A stretch of 64,000 nucleotides of DNA from an uncultured Rhodospirillales bacterium (GTDB taxonomy: Bacteria; Pseudomonadota; Alphaproteobacteria; RF32; CAG-239), in NCBI GenBank assembly GCA_902763185.1, contig CACWQT010000003.1:78687-142686 (forward strand). Reading direction: 5' to 3'. Position numbers and translations under genes: made by a program. Within the stretch, counting starts at the first letter, position 1. Each line of letters opens with the position of its first letter. This document shows, in pieces, positions 55,882 through 63,587 of this stretch. The notes below the pieces were generated by a model that was given only the letters and a program-made list of their open reading frames with translations, was not told where the DNA came from and made no database searches.

Positions 55882-56214
55882 CTAGAAAATCTTACGGATT
55901 AAAAAGTGCCAACAGGCTACCATTTCTGCAGGTCTATCTTCCATTCCGTGAATAATATAATCTCTTGCATTGCCTATTTCGCTGCCATTACCCTGACACC
56001 AACCATCACGAATGGTACTACCATCCACATTTCCAATAGCATTACCATTGCCTATGCACCAACCGTCACGAATTACACCATTATCAACATTACCTAAAGC
56101 GTTACCATTTCCGATACACCAGCCATCACGAATTACACCATTGTCAATATTTCCTATAGCATTACCATACTCTGAATCCTCGTGAATAACGCCATCTTTA
56201 TAGTAGTATTCCAT
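55882..56214 (-). CDS. Beta-flower-like tandem repeat protein (110 residues)
   Basis: Three near-identical 20-residue units (GNAIGNIDNGVIRDGWCIGN, GNALGNVDNGVIRDGWCIGN, GNAIGNVDGSTIRDGWCQGN) are flanked by partial units at each end. The C-terminus ends in a hydrophobic aromatic tail (MVACWHFLIRKIF). The IGNVDxGxIRDG pattern and aromatic tail recall the small beta-flower repeat proteins, whose function is unknown. That assignment is tentative. AAAGGA lies before the ATG. It is a single-gene unit with its own operator candidate and terminator. Confidence 0.75.
   Translation of the reverse strand: MEYYYKDGVIHEDSEYGNAIGNIDNGVIRDGWCIGNGNALGNVDNGVIRDGWCIGNGNAIGNVDGSTIRDGWCQGNGSEIGNARDYIIHGMEDRPAEMVACWHFLIRKIF
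55998..56177. repeat. 60-bp tandem repeat, three units
   Basis: Exact 60-bp period, with units starting at 55998, 56058 and 56118, all within the repeat-protein gene. A period divisible by three preserves the reading frame. Confidence 0.9.
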
Positions 56215-56265
56215 ATTGTTTTCCTTTCATTAAATGTTACCCAAAAACATCTAAACATCACAATA

Positions 56266-56280
56266 CGTCAAATTATGACG
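56266..56280. promoter_or_regulatory. Operator candidate, site 2 (repeat-protein promoter)
   Basis: CGTCA-AATTA-TGACG, a perfect inverted repeat (6-bp arms if the flanking A and T are included), 52 bp upstream of the repeat-protein ATG. The distance matches site 1. Confidence 0.7.
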
Positions 56281-56283
56281 TTA

Positions 56284-57222
56284 TTATTCAGATATTTCAA
56301 TGTATTTTTTTACTCTTTCTGGCAATATATAAAAGTTTGCTTTAGCCCACTCTTTAAGCTTATCTTTATTAAAAACAAAAATTCTCTCATTATGACTCAT
56401 ACTAAACATTTCTGTTTTAGGATGTTCTAAATATTTCTCTTTAGGATGCGTATCTTCTTTTATTGTTAAAATATATATTTGAAATTCTTTATATTCCCCT
56501 TCTTCAAATTTTTTCCAATTATCTTCACCGATACTGCTATTGTTTTTGCATTGGATAATAGCCTTTTTATAAGGTTCTGTTTTTTGAATCAACATATATT
56601 CATAGTCTTTTGTCCCCATTTTATTTGTAGAAGGAAGGACAAGATAATTTTCTTCTTTTTGTAAATATAATCCAACGATATCTTCTAAATCCTCATAATG
56701 AATTAAATCCCAAAAATTTAAATTCTTTGGTTCTTCTTTTAAATCGCCATATAAATACTGGCAGTATTTTTCAAAAGAATCATTATTTTCAACCCGTCTA
56801 ATTGTGCCGTCTTTTCTTGAGTATGTTAAGATATTGCCTGGTATCAAATCCTTATTTTTCACGGGTTTCCATTGACATTTTCTCTGCATCCCAAACTTTG
56901 GATAGCCACTTGGGGCATTGAAAATAAAATTACCAAAAACTTTTCCCAAATACCATTGTCCGTCTACATAAGTCCAAACATAATCTCCATCCTTCATAGG
57001 GGAAATTTGGTTACAGGCAACTGATAAAGATTTACTTTTTCCATAATCTTCGTGATATTTTTCCAATGAATCTACTTCTTTTGCATTATCACCTCGTTGC
57101 CAGCCCCAACCTAGGATATTATTATCAATACAATATTTTTTATACTCATCTCTATTATGGTTAGTATCATTTACATCATAAGAAAATAAATTGATTTTAA
57201 ATATATTAGGTTCAATAGTCAT
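56284..57222 (-). CDS. Putative EVE/PUA-like plus PD-(D/E)XK-like protein
   Basis: 312 residues, AT-rich compared with neighbours. Residues 5-125 (DEYKKYCIDNNILGWGWQRG, then MKDGDYVWTYVDGQWYLGKV) have the layout of EVE/PUA-like readers at the front of modification-dependent restriction enzymes: an IGWGW-type strand, then DGDYVW and YLGKV. Around residue 225, KDYEYMLIQ followed by AIIQCKNN could be the D...QxK core of a PD-(D/E)XK (Mrr-like) nuclease. Both calls are weak and based on pattern. AGGAG precedes the ATG. Divergent from the WYL regulator, with operator candidate 3 between them. Confidence 0.55.
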   Translation of the reverse strand: MTIEPNIFKINLFSYDVNDTNHNRDEYKKYCIDNNILGWGWQRGDNAKEVDSLEKYHEDYGKSKSLSVACNQISPMKDGDYVWTYVDGQWYLGKVFGNFIFNAPSGYPKFGMQRKCQWKPVKNKDLIPGNILTYSRKDGTIRRVENNDSFEKYCQYLYGDLKEEPKNLNFWDLIHYEDLEDIVGLYLQKEENYLVLPSTNKMGTKDYEYMLIQKTEPYKKAIIQCKNNSSIGEDNWKKFEEGEYKEFQIYILTIKEDTHPKEKYLEHPKTEMFSMSHNERIFVFNKDKLKEWAKANFYILPERVKKYIEISE

Positions 57223-57294
57223 ATTCGTTCTCCTATTACTGAATTATTTTTATTCTATACACCATTTATTAAATTTTGCTATATATTCTTAACA

Positions 57295-57309
57295 CGACAA
57301 AATGTGACG
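57295..57309. promoter_or_regulatory. Operator candidate, site 3 (divergent promoter region)
   Basis: CGACA-AAATG-TGACG, 33 bp before the WYL gene ATG and 72 bp before the divergent nuclease-like gene. TTAACA and GATATA flank it as possible WYL -35 and -10 boxes, which would suit autorepression. Confidence 0.65.
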
Positions 57310-57342
57310 CATGATATATGTAAATTTCAACAGAGGCACAAA

Positions 57343-58305
57343 ATGGCTAATTATGAAAAAATGTATGACTTGTTTGATTTGGCTCTTGCGATGCAAGAGA
57401 CAAGTGAAGGCTTATCTTTAGAGGATATTGAGCAAAAATATAACGTTTCTCGCAGAACTGCCGAGCGTATGCGCAATGCTTTAATGACCTATTTTCCGCA
57501 AATGGAAGAAGTTGAAACCGGAGAGCGCACAAAACGTTGGAGAATTACACAACGCAGTTTGAACAGTTTTATTTCGTTTTCCGCTGAAGAATTAGCCGTA
57601 TTCAAAACCGCTATTGATAAGCTAAAACAGAGCAATTTGAAAGAAAAAGCCGAAACTCTAGCTCATGTTGAATTAAAATTACGCAATCTCTTAAAACCGG
57701 AGCAAAAGAACAAAATTGAAGTTGATGCCGATGAATTGATGAAATCCGAAGGTTTGGTCTTGCACCCGGGGCCACGAATTGAACTCAATAAAGAGATATT
57801 AAATACTTTGCGCCAAGCTATTCTTTCTTGTCATCATATCAAAATGTCTTATTGGACTAAATATACCGGCAAAACTCATACTTACACAGTTATTCCTTAT
57901 GGTTTCTTATATGGACAGCGTGACCACTATCTGGTTGCCAAGCATAGTGATGGTTATGACAATGGTAAAGCGCATAATTTTTTGCTTCAAAAGATTAAAA
58001 GCGTTGAAATACTGCCGGATGTTTTTGATAGTTCGGAATTTGATTTGAATGAATATGCGCTTGAATCTTTTGGAGCTTTCCATGAAGAACCATTTGATGT
58101 GGAATGGCTGTTTAGTGCCGAAGTTGCAGAAGAAGCAAAGAACTTTATTTTCCACCCGAAGCAAAAACTTATCAAAAATCCTAATGGAACACTAACTGTT
58201 AAATTTAAAGCCGGTGGCAGACGTGAAATGGATTGGCATCTCTACACTTGGGGAGATAAAGTAAAAGTTATCAAACCAAAGGATTGGTATAACCCTAAAA
58301 ATTAA
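57343..58305 (+). CDS. WYL-domain transcriptional regulator
   Basis: 320 residues. The winged helix-turn-helix is SLEDIEQKYNVSRRTAERMR then NALMTYFPQMEEV. The WYL domain (about 165-240) includes HHIKMSYWTKYTGKTHTYTV, IPYGFLYGQRDHYLVAKHSD and FLLQKIKSVEIL. A C-terminal WCX-like part ends GGRREMDWHLYTWGDKVKVI. WYL regulators sense nucleic-acid or nucleotide ligands and often repress defence loci (BrxR, CapW). The ATG at 57343 follows AGAGG by six bases. Likely binds the CGWCA-N5-TGWCG sites nearby. Confidence 0.88.
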   Translation: MANYEKMYDLFDLALAMQETSEGLSLEDIEQKYNVSRRTAERMRNALMTYFPQMEEVETGERTKRWRITQRSLNSFISFSAEELAVFKTAIDKLKQSNLKEKAETLAHVELKLRNLLKPEQKNKIEVDADELMKSEGLVLHPGPRIELNKEILNTLRQAILSCHHIKMSYWTKYTGKTHTYTVIPYGFLYGQRDHYLVAKHSDGYDNGKAHNFLLQKIKSVEILPDVFDSSEFDLNEYALESFGAFHEEPFDVEWLFSAEVAEEAKNFIFHPKQKLIKNPNGTLTVKFKAGGRREMDWHLYTWGDKVKVIKPKDWYNPKN

Positions 58306-58366
58306 ACCGCCACTTCTTTTTCTGCTTTGAAGAAATAAATTTCCCCTTATCGTATGAATAAACCTC

Positions 58367-58395
58367 TTGCACAAATAAACTTTTGCCTTTAATAT
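58367..58395 (+). promoter_or_regulatory. Sigma-70-type promoter for mtaB-ftsY-xseA
   Basis: TTGCAC, 17-bp spacer, TAATAT, 27 bp before the mtaB ATG. Confidence 0.6.
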
Positions 58396-58422
58396 CCTTT
58401 TTCAAACAACAAGGAAAAAATA

Positions 58423-59451
58423 ATGGTCAAAGTCATCACATTCGGTTGCCGCATAAACAGCTATGAAAGCGAGATTTTTAAGGAAAAACTTAAAAATTAT
58501 GATAATCTCGTGGTCGTGAATACCTGTGCAGTAACAGCAGAAGCCGAGCGCCAATGCCGACAGGCAATCCGTAAATTGCGCAAAGAAAATCCCGATGCCA
58601 AGATTGTTGTAACCGGTTGCGCCGCTCAAGTTTCCGCCGCGCGTTTTAGCGAAATGCCTGAGGTGGATTTGGTGCTTGGTAACCGCGAAAAAACCGAGAT
58701 AGAAAAATACCTCATCTCAAAAGATAAAACCGTCGTCGGCGATATTTTCTCTTTTTCAGGCTATGATGCCTATATGATAACCGGCTTTGAGGGGCGCGAG
58801 CGTGCCTTTGTGGAGATAGAGCAGGGCTGTAATCATCGTTGCACGTATTGCATTGTGCCGTATGCCAGAGGCGCAAACCGTTCCGTTCCGGCAGAAAAAA
58901 TCTTAAATCAGATAAAGATCCTGTTAGATAAAGGATTTAGGGAGATTTGCTTAACCGGCGTTGACGTTTGCTCTTATGAGCCGAGCTTTAGCGGTTTAGT
59001 GGAAACAATCTTAAAAACATTCCCCGAGCTTCCCTCTTTGCAGTTTGGCTCGCTTGATCCTGCCGCCATAGATGATAAATTCGTGGCGTTGGTCAAGAAT
59101 TATAAAAATATCCATCCGTATTTTCATTTCTCTATTCAGTCGGGAGATAATCTGATATTAAAACGCATGGGGCGCCGCCATAGCCGCGAAGACGTGATAA
59201 CCCTTTGTCGGAAGTTGCGCACTGCCCGCGCTGATAGCATCTTTGGTGCAGATTTTATTTGCGGCTTTCCGACCGAAACCGAAGGGAATTTTCTAAATAC
59301 GATGAAACTGGTTGAAGAGGCAGACATTACAAAATTGCACGTCTTTCCGTATTCGGAACGCCCCGGAACACCTGCCGCCAAAATGCCGCAAGTGCCGGTG
59401 CACATCCGCCGCAATCGTGCCGAGAGATTAAGAGATTTAAGAAAGGAGTAA
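58423..59451 (+). CDS. mtaB: tRNA t6A37 methylthiotransferase MtaB, short form
   Basis: MtaB is a radical-SAM enzyme that adds a methylthio group to t6A at tRNA position 37. The UPF0004 domain (ITFGCRINSYESEIFKEKL, VNTCAVTAEAERQCRQAIR) and the cluster motif IEQGCNHRCTYCIVPYARG are intact. FSIQSGDNLILKRMGRRHSR and FPYSERPGTPAAKMP follow. At 342 residues it ends where the TRAM domain would begin, about 70 residues short of typical members. It is 2 bp from ftsY. Confidence 0.9.
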   Translation: MVKVITFGCRINSYESEIFKEKLKNYDNLVVVNTCAVTAEAERQCRQAIRKLRKENPDAKIVVTGCAAQVSAARFSEMPEVDLVLGNREKTEIEKYLISKDKTVVGDIFSFSGYDAYMITGFEGRERAFVEIEQGCNHRCTYCIVPYARGANRSVPAEKILNQIKILLDKGFREICLTGVDVCSYEPSFSGLVETILKTFPELPSLQFGSLDPAAIDDKFVALVKNYKNIHPYFHFSIQSGDNLILKRMGRRHSREDVITLCRKLRTARADSIFGADFICGFPTETEGNFLNTMKLVEEADITKLHVFPYSERPGTPAAKMPQVPVHIRRNRAERLRDLRKE

Positions 59452-59453
59452 CT

Positions 59454-60365
59454 ATGAACTTTTTTCAAAAATTAGGCTTTGGACTAAAGAAAACATCACA
59501 AACCCTAAGCCAAGGGATCAGCGATATTTTTACAAAAGAAAATTTGTCCGAAGATGTCATAACGGATTTAGAAGAACTTCTTTATACCGCTGATGTCGGC
59601 GTTAAGGCAACCTCTGAAATTATAGAAAAGTTCACCGCTAAAAAGTTTGATAAACATAGCGATATTGTCGCTATCAAACAGGAATTAAGTCACGACATTG
59701 CCGAGATTATCAAGCCCTCCGAACAAGAATTTGTGATTGATACGTCAAAGAAACCTTATGTGATTGTGATGGTAGGTGTTAACGGTGCCGGCAAAACCAC
59801 CACCATCGGCAAGTTGGGTAAAAAGTTTACAAATAGCGGTTACAAAGTTTCATTTATTGCCGCTGATACATTTCGTGCCGCCGCGGTAGAACAGTTAGCC
59901 GAGTGGGGAGCTCGCCACAATATTCGCGTGTTTTCGGGCGCTCAAGGGTGCGATAGCGCAGGGCTCTGCTATGATGGCTTAAAAGAGGCGGAAAAACAAG
60001 GCGATGACATCGTATTCATAGACACTGCCGGAAGATTGCAAAATAAAAAAGGCTTGATGGAAGAGTTGCAAAAAATTATTCGTGTCATTAAAAAGATTTA
60101 TCCTGACGCGCCACACAAAACCCTTATCACCATAGATGCTACCACCGGTCAAAACGGTTTGGATCAAGTTAAAATTTTTAAGGAATTGGTTGATGTCAAC
60201 GGTGTGATTATCACCAAATTGGATGGCTCATCAAAAGGCGGTATTTTGATTGCCGTTGCCGCCGAAACAGGTATTCCGATATACTTTGTAGGCGTTGGTG
60301 AAAAAGCTGAAGATATGGATATCTTTAAGGCAGAAGACTTTGCGAAAGGGTTGCTGGATATATGA
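59454..60365 (+). CDS. ftsY: Signal recognition particle receptor FtsY
   Basis: 303 residues without the long acidic A domain. NG domain motifs: VMVGVNGAGKTTTIGKLGKK, FIAADTFRAAAVEQLAEWG, FIDTAGRLQNKKGLMEEL, TKLDGSSKGGILIAVA and the final VGEKAEDMDIFKAEDFAKGL. FtsY docks SRP-ribosome complexes at the inner membrane. AAGGAG lies at the end of mtaB; ATGA overlap with xseA. Confidence 0.97.
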   Translation: MNFFQKLGFGLKKTSQTLSQGISDIFTKENLSEDVITDLEELLYTADVGVKATSEIIEKFTAKKFDKHSDIVAIKQELSHDIAEIIKPSEQEFVIDTSKKPYVIVMVGVNGAGKTTTIGKLGKKFTNSGYKVSFIAADTFRAAAVEQLAEWGARHNIRVFSGAQGCDSAGLCYDGLKEAEKQGDDIVFIDTAGRLQNKKGLMEELQKIIRVIKKIYPDAPHKTLITIDATTGQNGLDQVKIFKELVDVNGVIITKLDGSSKGGILIAVAAETGIPIYFVGVGEKAEDMDIFKAEDFAKGLLDI

Positions 60366-61741
60366 ACGAAGATATGAGTTTTGATTTTACTTTAGCAAGC
60401 GCCGCGCCCAAAACAACCGCTCCGGCGGCCAAAACGGTCACTGAAATCTCAAACGAGATTAAGCGTTTTGTAGAGGGAAATTTTAATAAAGTGCATGTCA
60501 AAGGCGAGATATTTGGTGCCAAACGAGCCGATTCGGGGCATTGGTATTTATCCCTAAAAGATGAAAACGCCGTTTTATCAGCCGTTTGCTGGCGAGGCGT
60601 TGCCTCAAACCTTAAAGTCAAAATTGAAGACGGCTTAGAAGTTATCGCCACAGGTAAAATTACGACTTTTGCCGGCAAATCATCATATCAGTTGGTAATA
60701 GAAAGTTTGGAGCCGGCAGGAGAGGGCGCGCTTCTGAAGTTATTGGAAGAGCGCAAACAACAGTTTATTAAAGAAGGTTTATTTGATGCCGCACACAAAA
60801 AGCCGTTACCTTTTTTACCTGAAACGATTGGTGTTGTATCAAGTGCTTCGGGTGCGGTAATTCGTGATATTATTCACCGCATTCGGGATAGATTCCCTTC
60901 GCACATCATCTTGTGGCCAACCCCTGTGCAAGGCGAGGGAGCCGCCGAGAAAGTTGCTGCAGCAGTCAAAGGTTTCAATGCCCTTACCAAAGGTGGTGCC
61001 GTGCCGAGACCTGATGTGATTATTGTGGCGCGTGGCGGTGGCAGTTTAGAAGATTTATGGCCGTTTAACGAAGAGATTGTTATTCGAGCGGTTTACGATT
61101 CTGAAATTCCGGTTATATCCGCTGTCGGACACGAAACAGATACGATGCTGATAGACTACGTGTCAGACAAACGAGCCCCAACTCCGACCGGTGCCGCCGA
61201 ATTTGCCGTTCCGGTCAAAAGCGAATTGCAGTCAAATTTAAACATCATAAATAATCGTATGCATAACGCGATTCATCGGAGCTTAAATGAATATAAAGAC
61301 CGCATATCAGGTTTGGCACGTGGTATTCCGAATTTATCGCAGATATTAAACGAGGCGACACAAAAACTGGACTATCGCCTAGAACGCCTGCAAACTGCCG
61401 CTAAAAATGTCTTAGCGCACAAGAAAAATAATTTAGCATTGGCAGAAATCAAACCGATTTATATCAAAACTATCATTGAGCGTTCAACCGAGCGCTTAAG
61501 AGGTTTATCCGAGCGTTTGGAGGGTGTATCGGTTGAGTCAGTTTTAAGGCGCGGTTTTGCTTGGGTAAAAGGCGAAAATAATCAAACCATTTATACGGCT
61601 GCTGCAGCTAAAAAACAAGCCTCTCTTGCCGTTCGCTTTGCAGACGGTGAAATTGTTTTAGGTGCAAATAAGCCTGATGAAACATCAGCAAAAAAACAAA
61701 AAAAATCTGAAAAAGAGCAGGGTTCGTTATTTGATTTTTAA
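60362..61741 (+). CDS. xseA: Exodeoxyribonuclease VII large subunit
   Basis: 459 residues: OB-fold front (VKGEIFGAKRADSGHWYLSL), then PETIGVVSSASGAVIRDIIH, ILWPTPVQGEGAAEKVAAAV, IVARGGGSLEDLWPFNEEIV and AVGHETDTMLIDYVSDKRAP TPTGAAE-type catalytic region. A coiled-coil and the RGFAWVKGEN end follow. XseA with XseB degrades single-stranded DNA. No xseB is adjacent. Confidence 0.96.
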   Translation: MNEDMSFDFTLASAAPKTTAPAAKTVTEISNEIKRFVEGNFNKVHVKGEIFGAKRADSGHWYLSLKDENAVLSAVCWRGVASNLKVKIEDGLEVIATGKITTFAGKSSYQLVIESLEPAGEGALLKLLEERKQQFIKEGLFDAAHKKPLPFLPETIGVVSSASGAVIRDIIHRIRDRFPSHIILWPTPVQGEGAAEKVAAAVKGFNALTKGGAVPRPDVIIVARGGGSLEDLWPFNEEIVIRAVYDSEIPVISAVGHETDTMLIDYVSDKRAPTPTGAAEFAVPVKSELQSNLNIINNRMHNAIHRSLNEYKDRISGLARGIPNLSQILNEATQKLDYRLERLQTAAKNVLAHKKNNLALAEIKPIYIKTIIERSTERLRGLSERLEGVSVESVLRRGFAWVKGENNQTIYTAAAAKKQASLAVRFADGEIVLGANKPDETSAKKQKKSEKEQGSLFDF

Positions 61742-61784
61742 CGACTTTTAATTATACTCACTTCCAAAATACGAGGGAGTTATA

Positions 61785-62600
61785 ATGTTTAGTTTACACA
61801 TCTTTTGGTTATCAGTTATTCAAGGATTAACAGAGTTTTTGCCGGTCAGTTCTTCCGGACATTTAATTTTATTTGCCAAATATACTAACTTCGGAGACCA
61901 AGGGCAGGCGATAGACATCGCTTTGCACATCGGCTCCTTGATAGCGGTGGTGTATTATTTTTGGAAAACCATAAAAGGAATGATTGTTGATTTATTCCGC
62001 CACAAGTTTGCCTTTGATACCAAGTTTGAAAATATCCGCTTAGCTTATTATCTTGTTTTTACCACTCTTCCGGCGGTAGTAATTGGCGGTATATTATCTT
62101 ATATCGGTATGGACTGGGTAAGAACATCAAAGTTAATTGGCTGGACATTAATCATATATTCTCTGCTACTATGGTATGCCGATACCAAGTTTTCTACCAA
62201 AAAGAACTTATCTGATATGAAGTTAAAAGAAGCCTTAGCGATTGGCTTTGCACAGTGTTTAGCCTTTATGCCTGGGACAAGCCGTTCCGGTGTTACCATC
62301 ACCATGGGGCGTTTTTTAGGCTTCAATCGGAGCGAGATTGCTAAGTTTTCAATGCTATTATCTATCCCATCTATCTTATCAGCGGGAATATTGATGACTT
62401 ATCAGGTTTATAAAGGAAACGTCATAACCGAATTATCTTTAGCTTATCAGGCTATCGGTATGTCATTTATCTTCTCATTTTTAGCCATATTTTTGATGAT
62501 GAAGTGGCTGAGATTTGCGACATTTCTGCCGTTTGTAATTTACCGGATAGTTTTAGGTGGACTGCTTTTAGCCAACGCTTATGGCTTTATAAATAATTAG
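61785..62600 (+). CDS. uppP: Undecaprenyl-diphosphatase
   Basis: UppP (BacA) recycles undecaprenyl diphosphate for cell-wall synthesis. The 271-residue, roughly eight-span protein shows GLTEFLPVSSSGHLILFAKY and MPGTSRSGVTITMGRFLGFN, the two catalytic motifs with Glu, Ser and Arg. GGGAG precedes the ATG. Confidence 0.96.
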   Translation: MFSLHIFWLSVIQGLTEFLPVSSSGHLILFAKYTNFGDQGQAIDIALHIGSLIAVVYYFWKTIKGMIVDLFRHKFAFDTKFENIRLAYYLVFTTLPAVVIGGILSYIGMDWVRTSKLIGWTLIIYSLLLWYADTKFSTKKNLSDMKLKEALAIGFAQCLAFMPGTSRSGVTITMGRFLGFNRSEIAKFSMLLSIPSILSAGILMTYQVYKGNVITELSLAYQAIGMSFIFSFLAIFLMMKWLRFATFLPFVIYRIVLGGLLLANAYGFINN

Positions 62601-62608
62601 AAAAACTA

Positions 62609-62637
62609 TTGACTAATGTAAAAAAACTCATTAAAGA
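62609..62637 (+). promoter_or_regulatory. Promoter of the tRNA-Leu gene
   Basis: TTGACT, 17-bp spacer, TAAAGA, ending 10 bp before the mature tRNA 5' end. Confidence 0.6.
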
Positions 62638-62647
62638 GATATCAAGT

Positions 62648-62733
62648 GCTCTGGTGGCGAAATTGGTAGACGCGCATGCTTCAGGTGCATGTTGCCTTAG
62701 GCAGTGAAAGTTCAAGTCTTTTCCAGAGCACCA
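62648..62733 (+). tRNA. tRNA-Leu(CAG)
   Basis: The 86-nt cloverleaf has an acceptor stem GCTCTGG/CCAGAGC, discriminator A and an encoded CCA. The anticodon stem is CATGC/GCATG with loop TTCAGGT, giving anticodon CAG at 62682-62684. A long variable arm (TTGCCTTAGGCAGT) marks a class II tRNA, and GTTCAAGTC is the T loop region. It closely resembles E. coli tRNA-Leu(CAG). Confidence 0.95.
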
Positions 62734-62738
62734 TTTTA

Positions 62739-62764
62739 ATTCCTCCGTTAAGGAGGATTTTTTT
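62739..62764 (+). terminator. Terminator after tRNA-Leu
   Basis: TCCTCC-GTTA-AGGAGGA stem followed by seven T, 6 bp past the tRNA 3' end. Confidence 0.9.
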
Positions 62765-62835
62765 ATGAACTTAAGCAAATTTTAAATAAAAAGATAAAAA
62801 ATAAAAGCATCCGACATTCTATAAAGGAGCTGAAT

Positions 62836-63561
62836 ATGAAAAAAATTCTTTTATTATTCCTATTGCTGATAGTTATTATTTCTTTTCCGATATCATCAGA
62901 GGCAAAAACCAAAGCCAAAAAGCTACCAGACATTTTAACGAATAATACGGAATATAATAAAAAGAAATTAAAATACGCCTACTATATACCGAAGACTGCC
63001 GAAAATCCGACAGAAGCGTTAGTTTTGGTTCCGGGATTAAGAGGTCAAGGCAAAAGGATGATAACGCCCGAGTGGAAAAAGTTAGCAGATGAGCAAAAGT
63101 GGCTCATTATTGCTCCGACATTTGTATTTGAAGGGGAAAAGGCCTTCAAGGAACAACAAAGTTATCAATATCCCAAAGCATGGTCAGGAGAAGCATTTAA
63201 CACAATTTTTAAGCAATTAGCCGAAGAAAAAAATATAAGGATAAATTCTTTATACATGATGGGATTTTCAGCCGGTGCGCAATTTGTCGGGAGGTATATT
63301 TTCTTATATCCTGAAAAAGTTAAAAAAGCCGCGATTATTGCAAGCGGAGACAATGATACTGTTTCAAGAAAAATTCCAACGGAGATATTTTACGGTATCG
63401 GTGAAAAAGATAAACCAATTCGCCAAGAAGCAGCCGAAAAGTTTATTGAAGAGGCTAAAAAAAGAGGTATTTCAATTGTAAATAAGATATATCCCAAAAC
63501 AGCACACAGATATACCAAAGATATGCGCACAGATATTATGGCATTTTTCAGGCAAAATTAA
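62836..63561 (+). CDS. Secreted alpha/beta hydrolase (esterase/DLH-like)
   Basis: A signal peptide (to SSEA) precedes a hydrolase domain; 241 residues. EALVLVPGLRGQGKRM is the oxyanion strand-loop, MMGFSAGAQFVGRYI is the nucleophile elbow (GFSAG), EIFYGIGEKDKPI supplies the acid and KTAHRYTKDM the histidine. Substrate unknown; members include feruloyl-esterase/LpqC-like and dienelactone-hydrolase-like enzymes. AAGGAG precedes the ATG. Confidence 0.82.
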   Translation: MKKILLLFLLLIVIISFPISSEAKTKAKKLPDILTNNTEYNKKKLKYAYYIPKTAENPTEALVLVPGLRGQGKRMITPEWKKLADEQKWLIIAPTFVFEGEKAFKEQQSYQYPKAWSGEAFNTIFKQLAEEKNIRINSLYMMGFSAGAQFVGRYIFLYPEKVKKAAIIASGDNDTVSRKIPTEIFYGIGEKDKPIRQEAAEKFIEEAKKRGISIVNKIYPKTAHRYTKDMRTDIMAFFRQN

Positions 63562-63587
63562 AAAATACGACGCACGACTGAATAAAT

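Noticed and set aside
55998..56177. Regular 60-bp repeats as a CRISPR array
   Set aside because: Units are directly abutting with no unique spacers, the period is a multiple of three and they encode a repeated peptide in one open frame.
54480..58320. Island as a prophage or integrative element
   Set aside because: No integrase, transposase, tRNA boundary or flanking direct repeats are seen.
62648..62733. tRNA-Leu as an integration site
   Set aside because: No integrase gene or repeated tRNA 3' end follows within the window.
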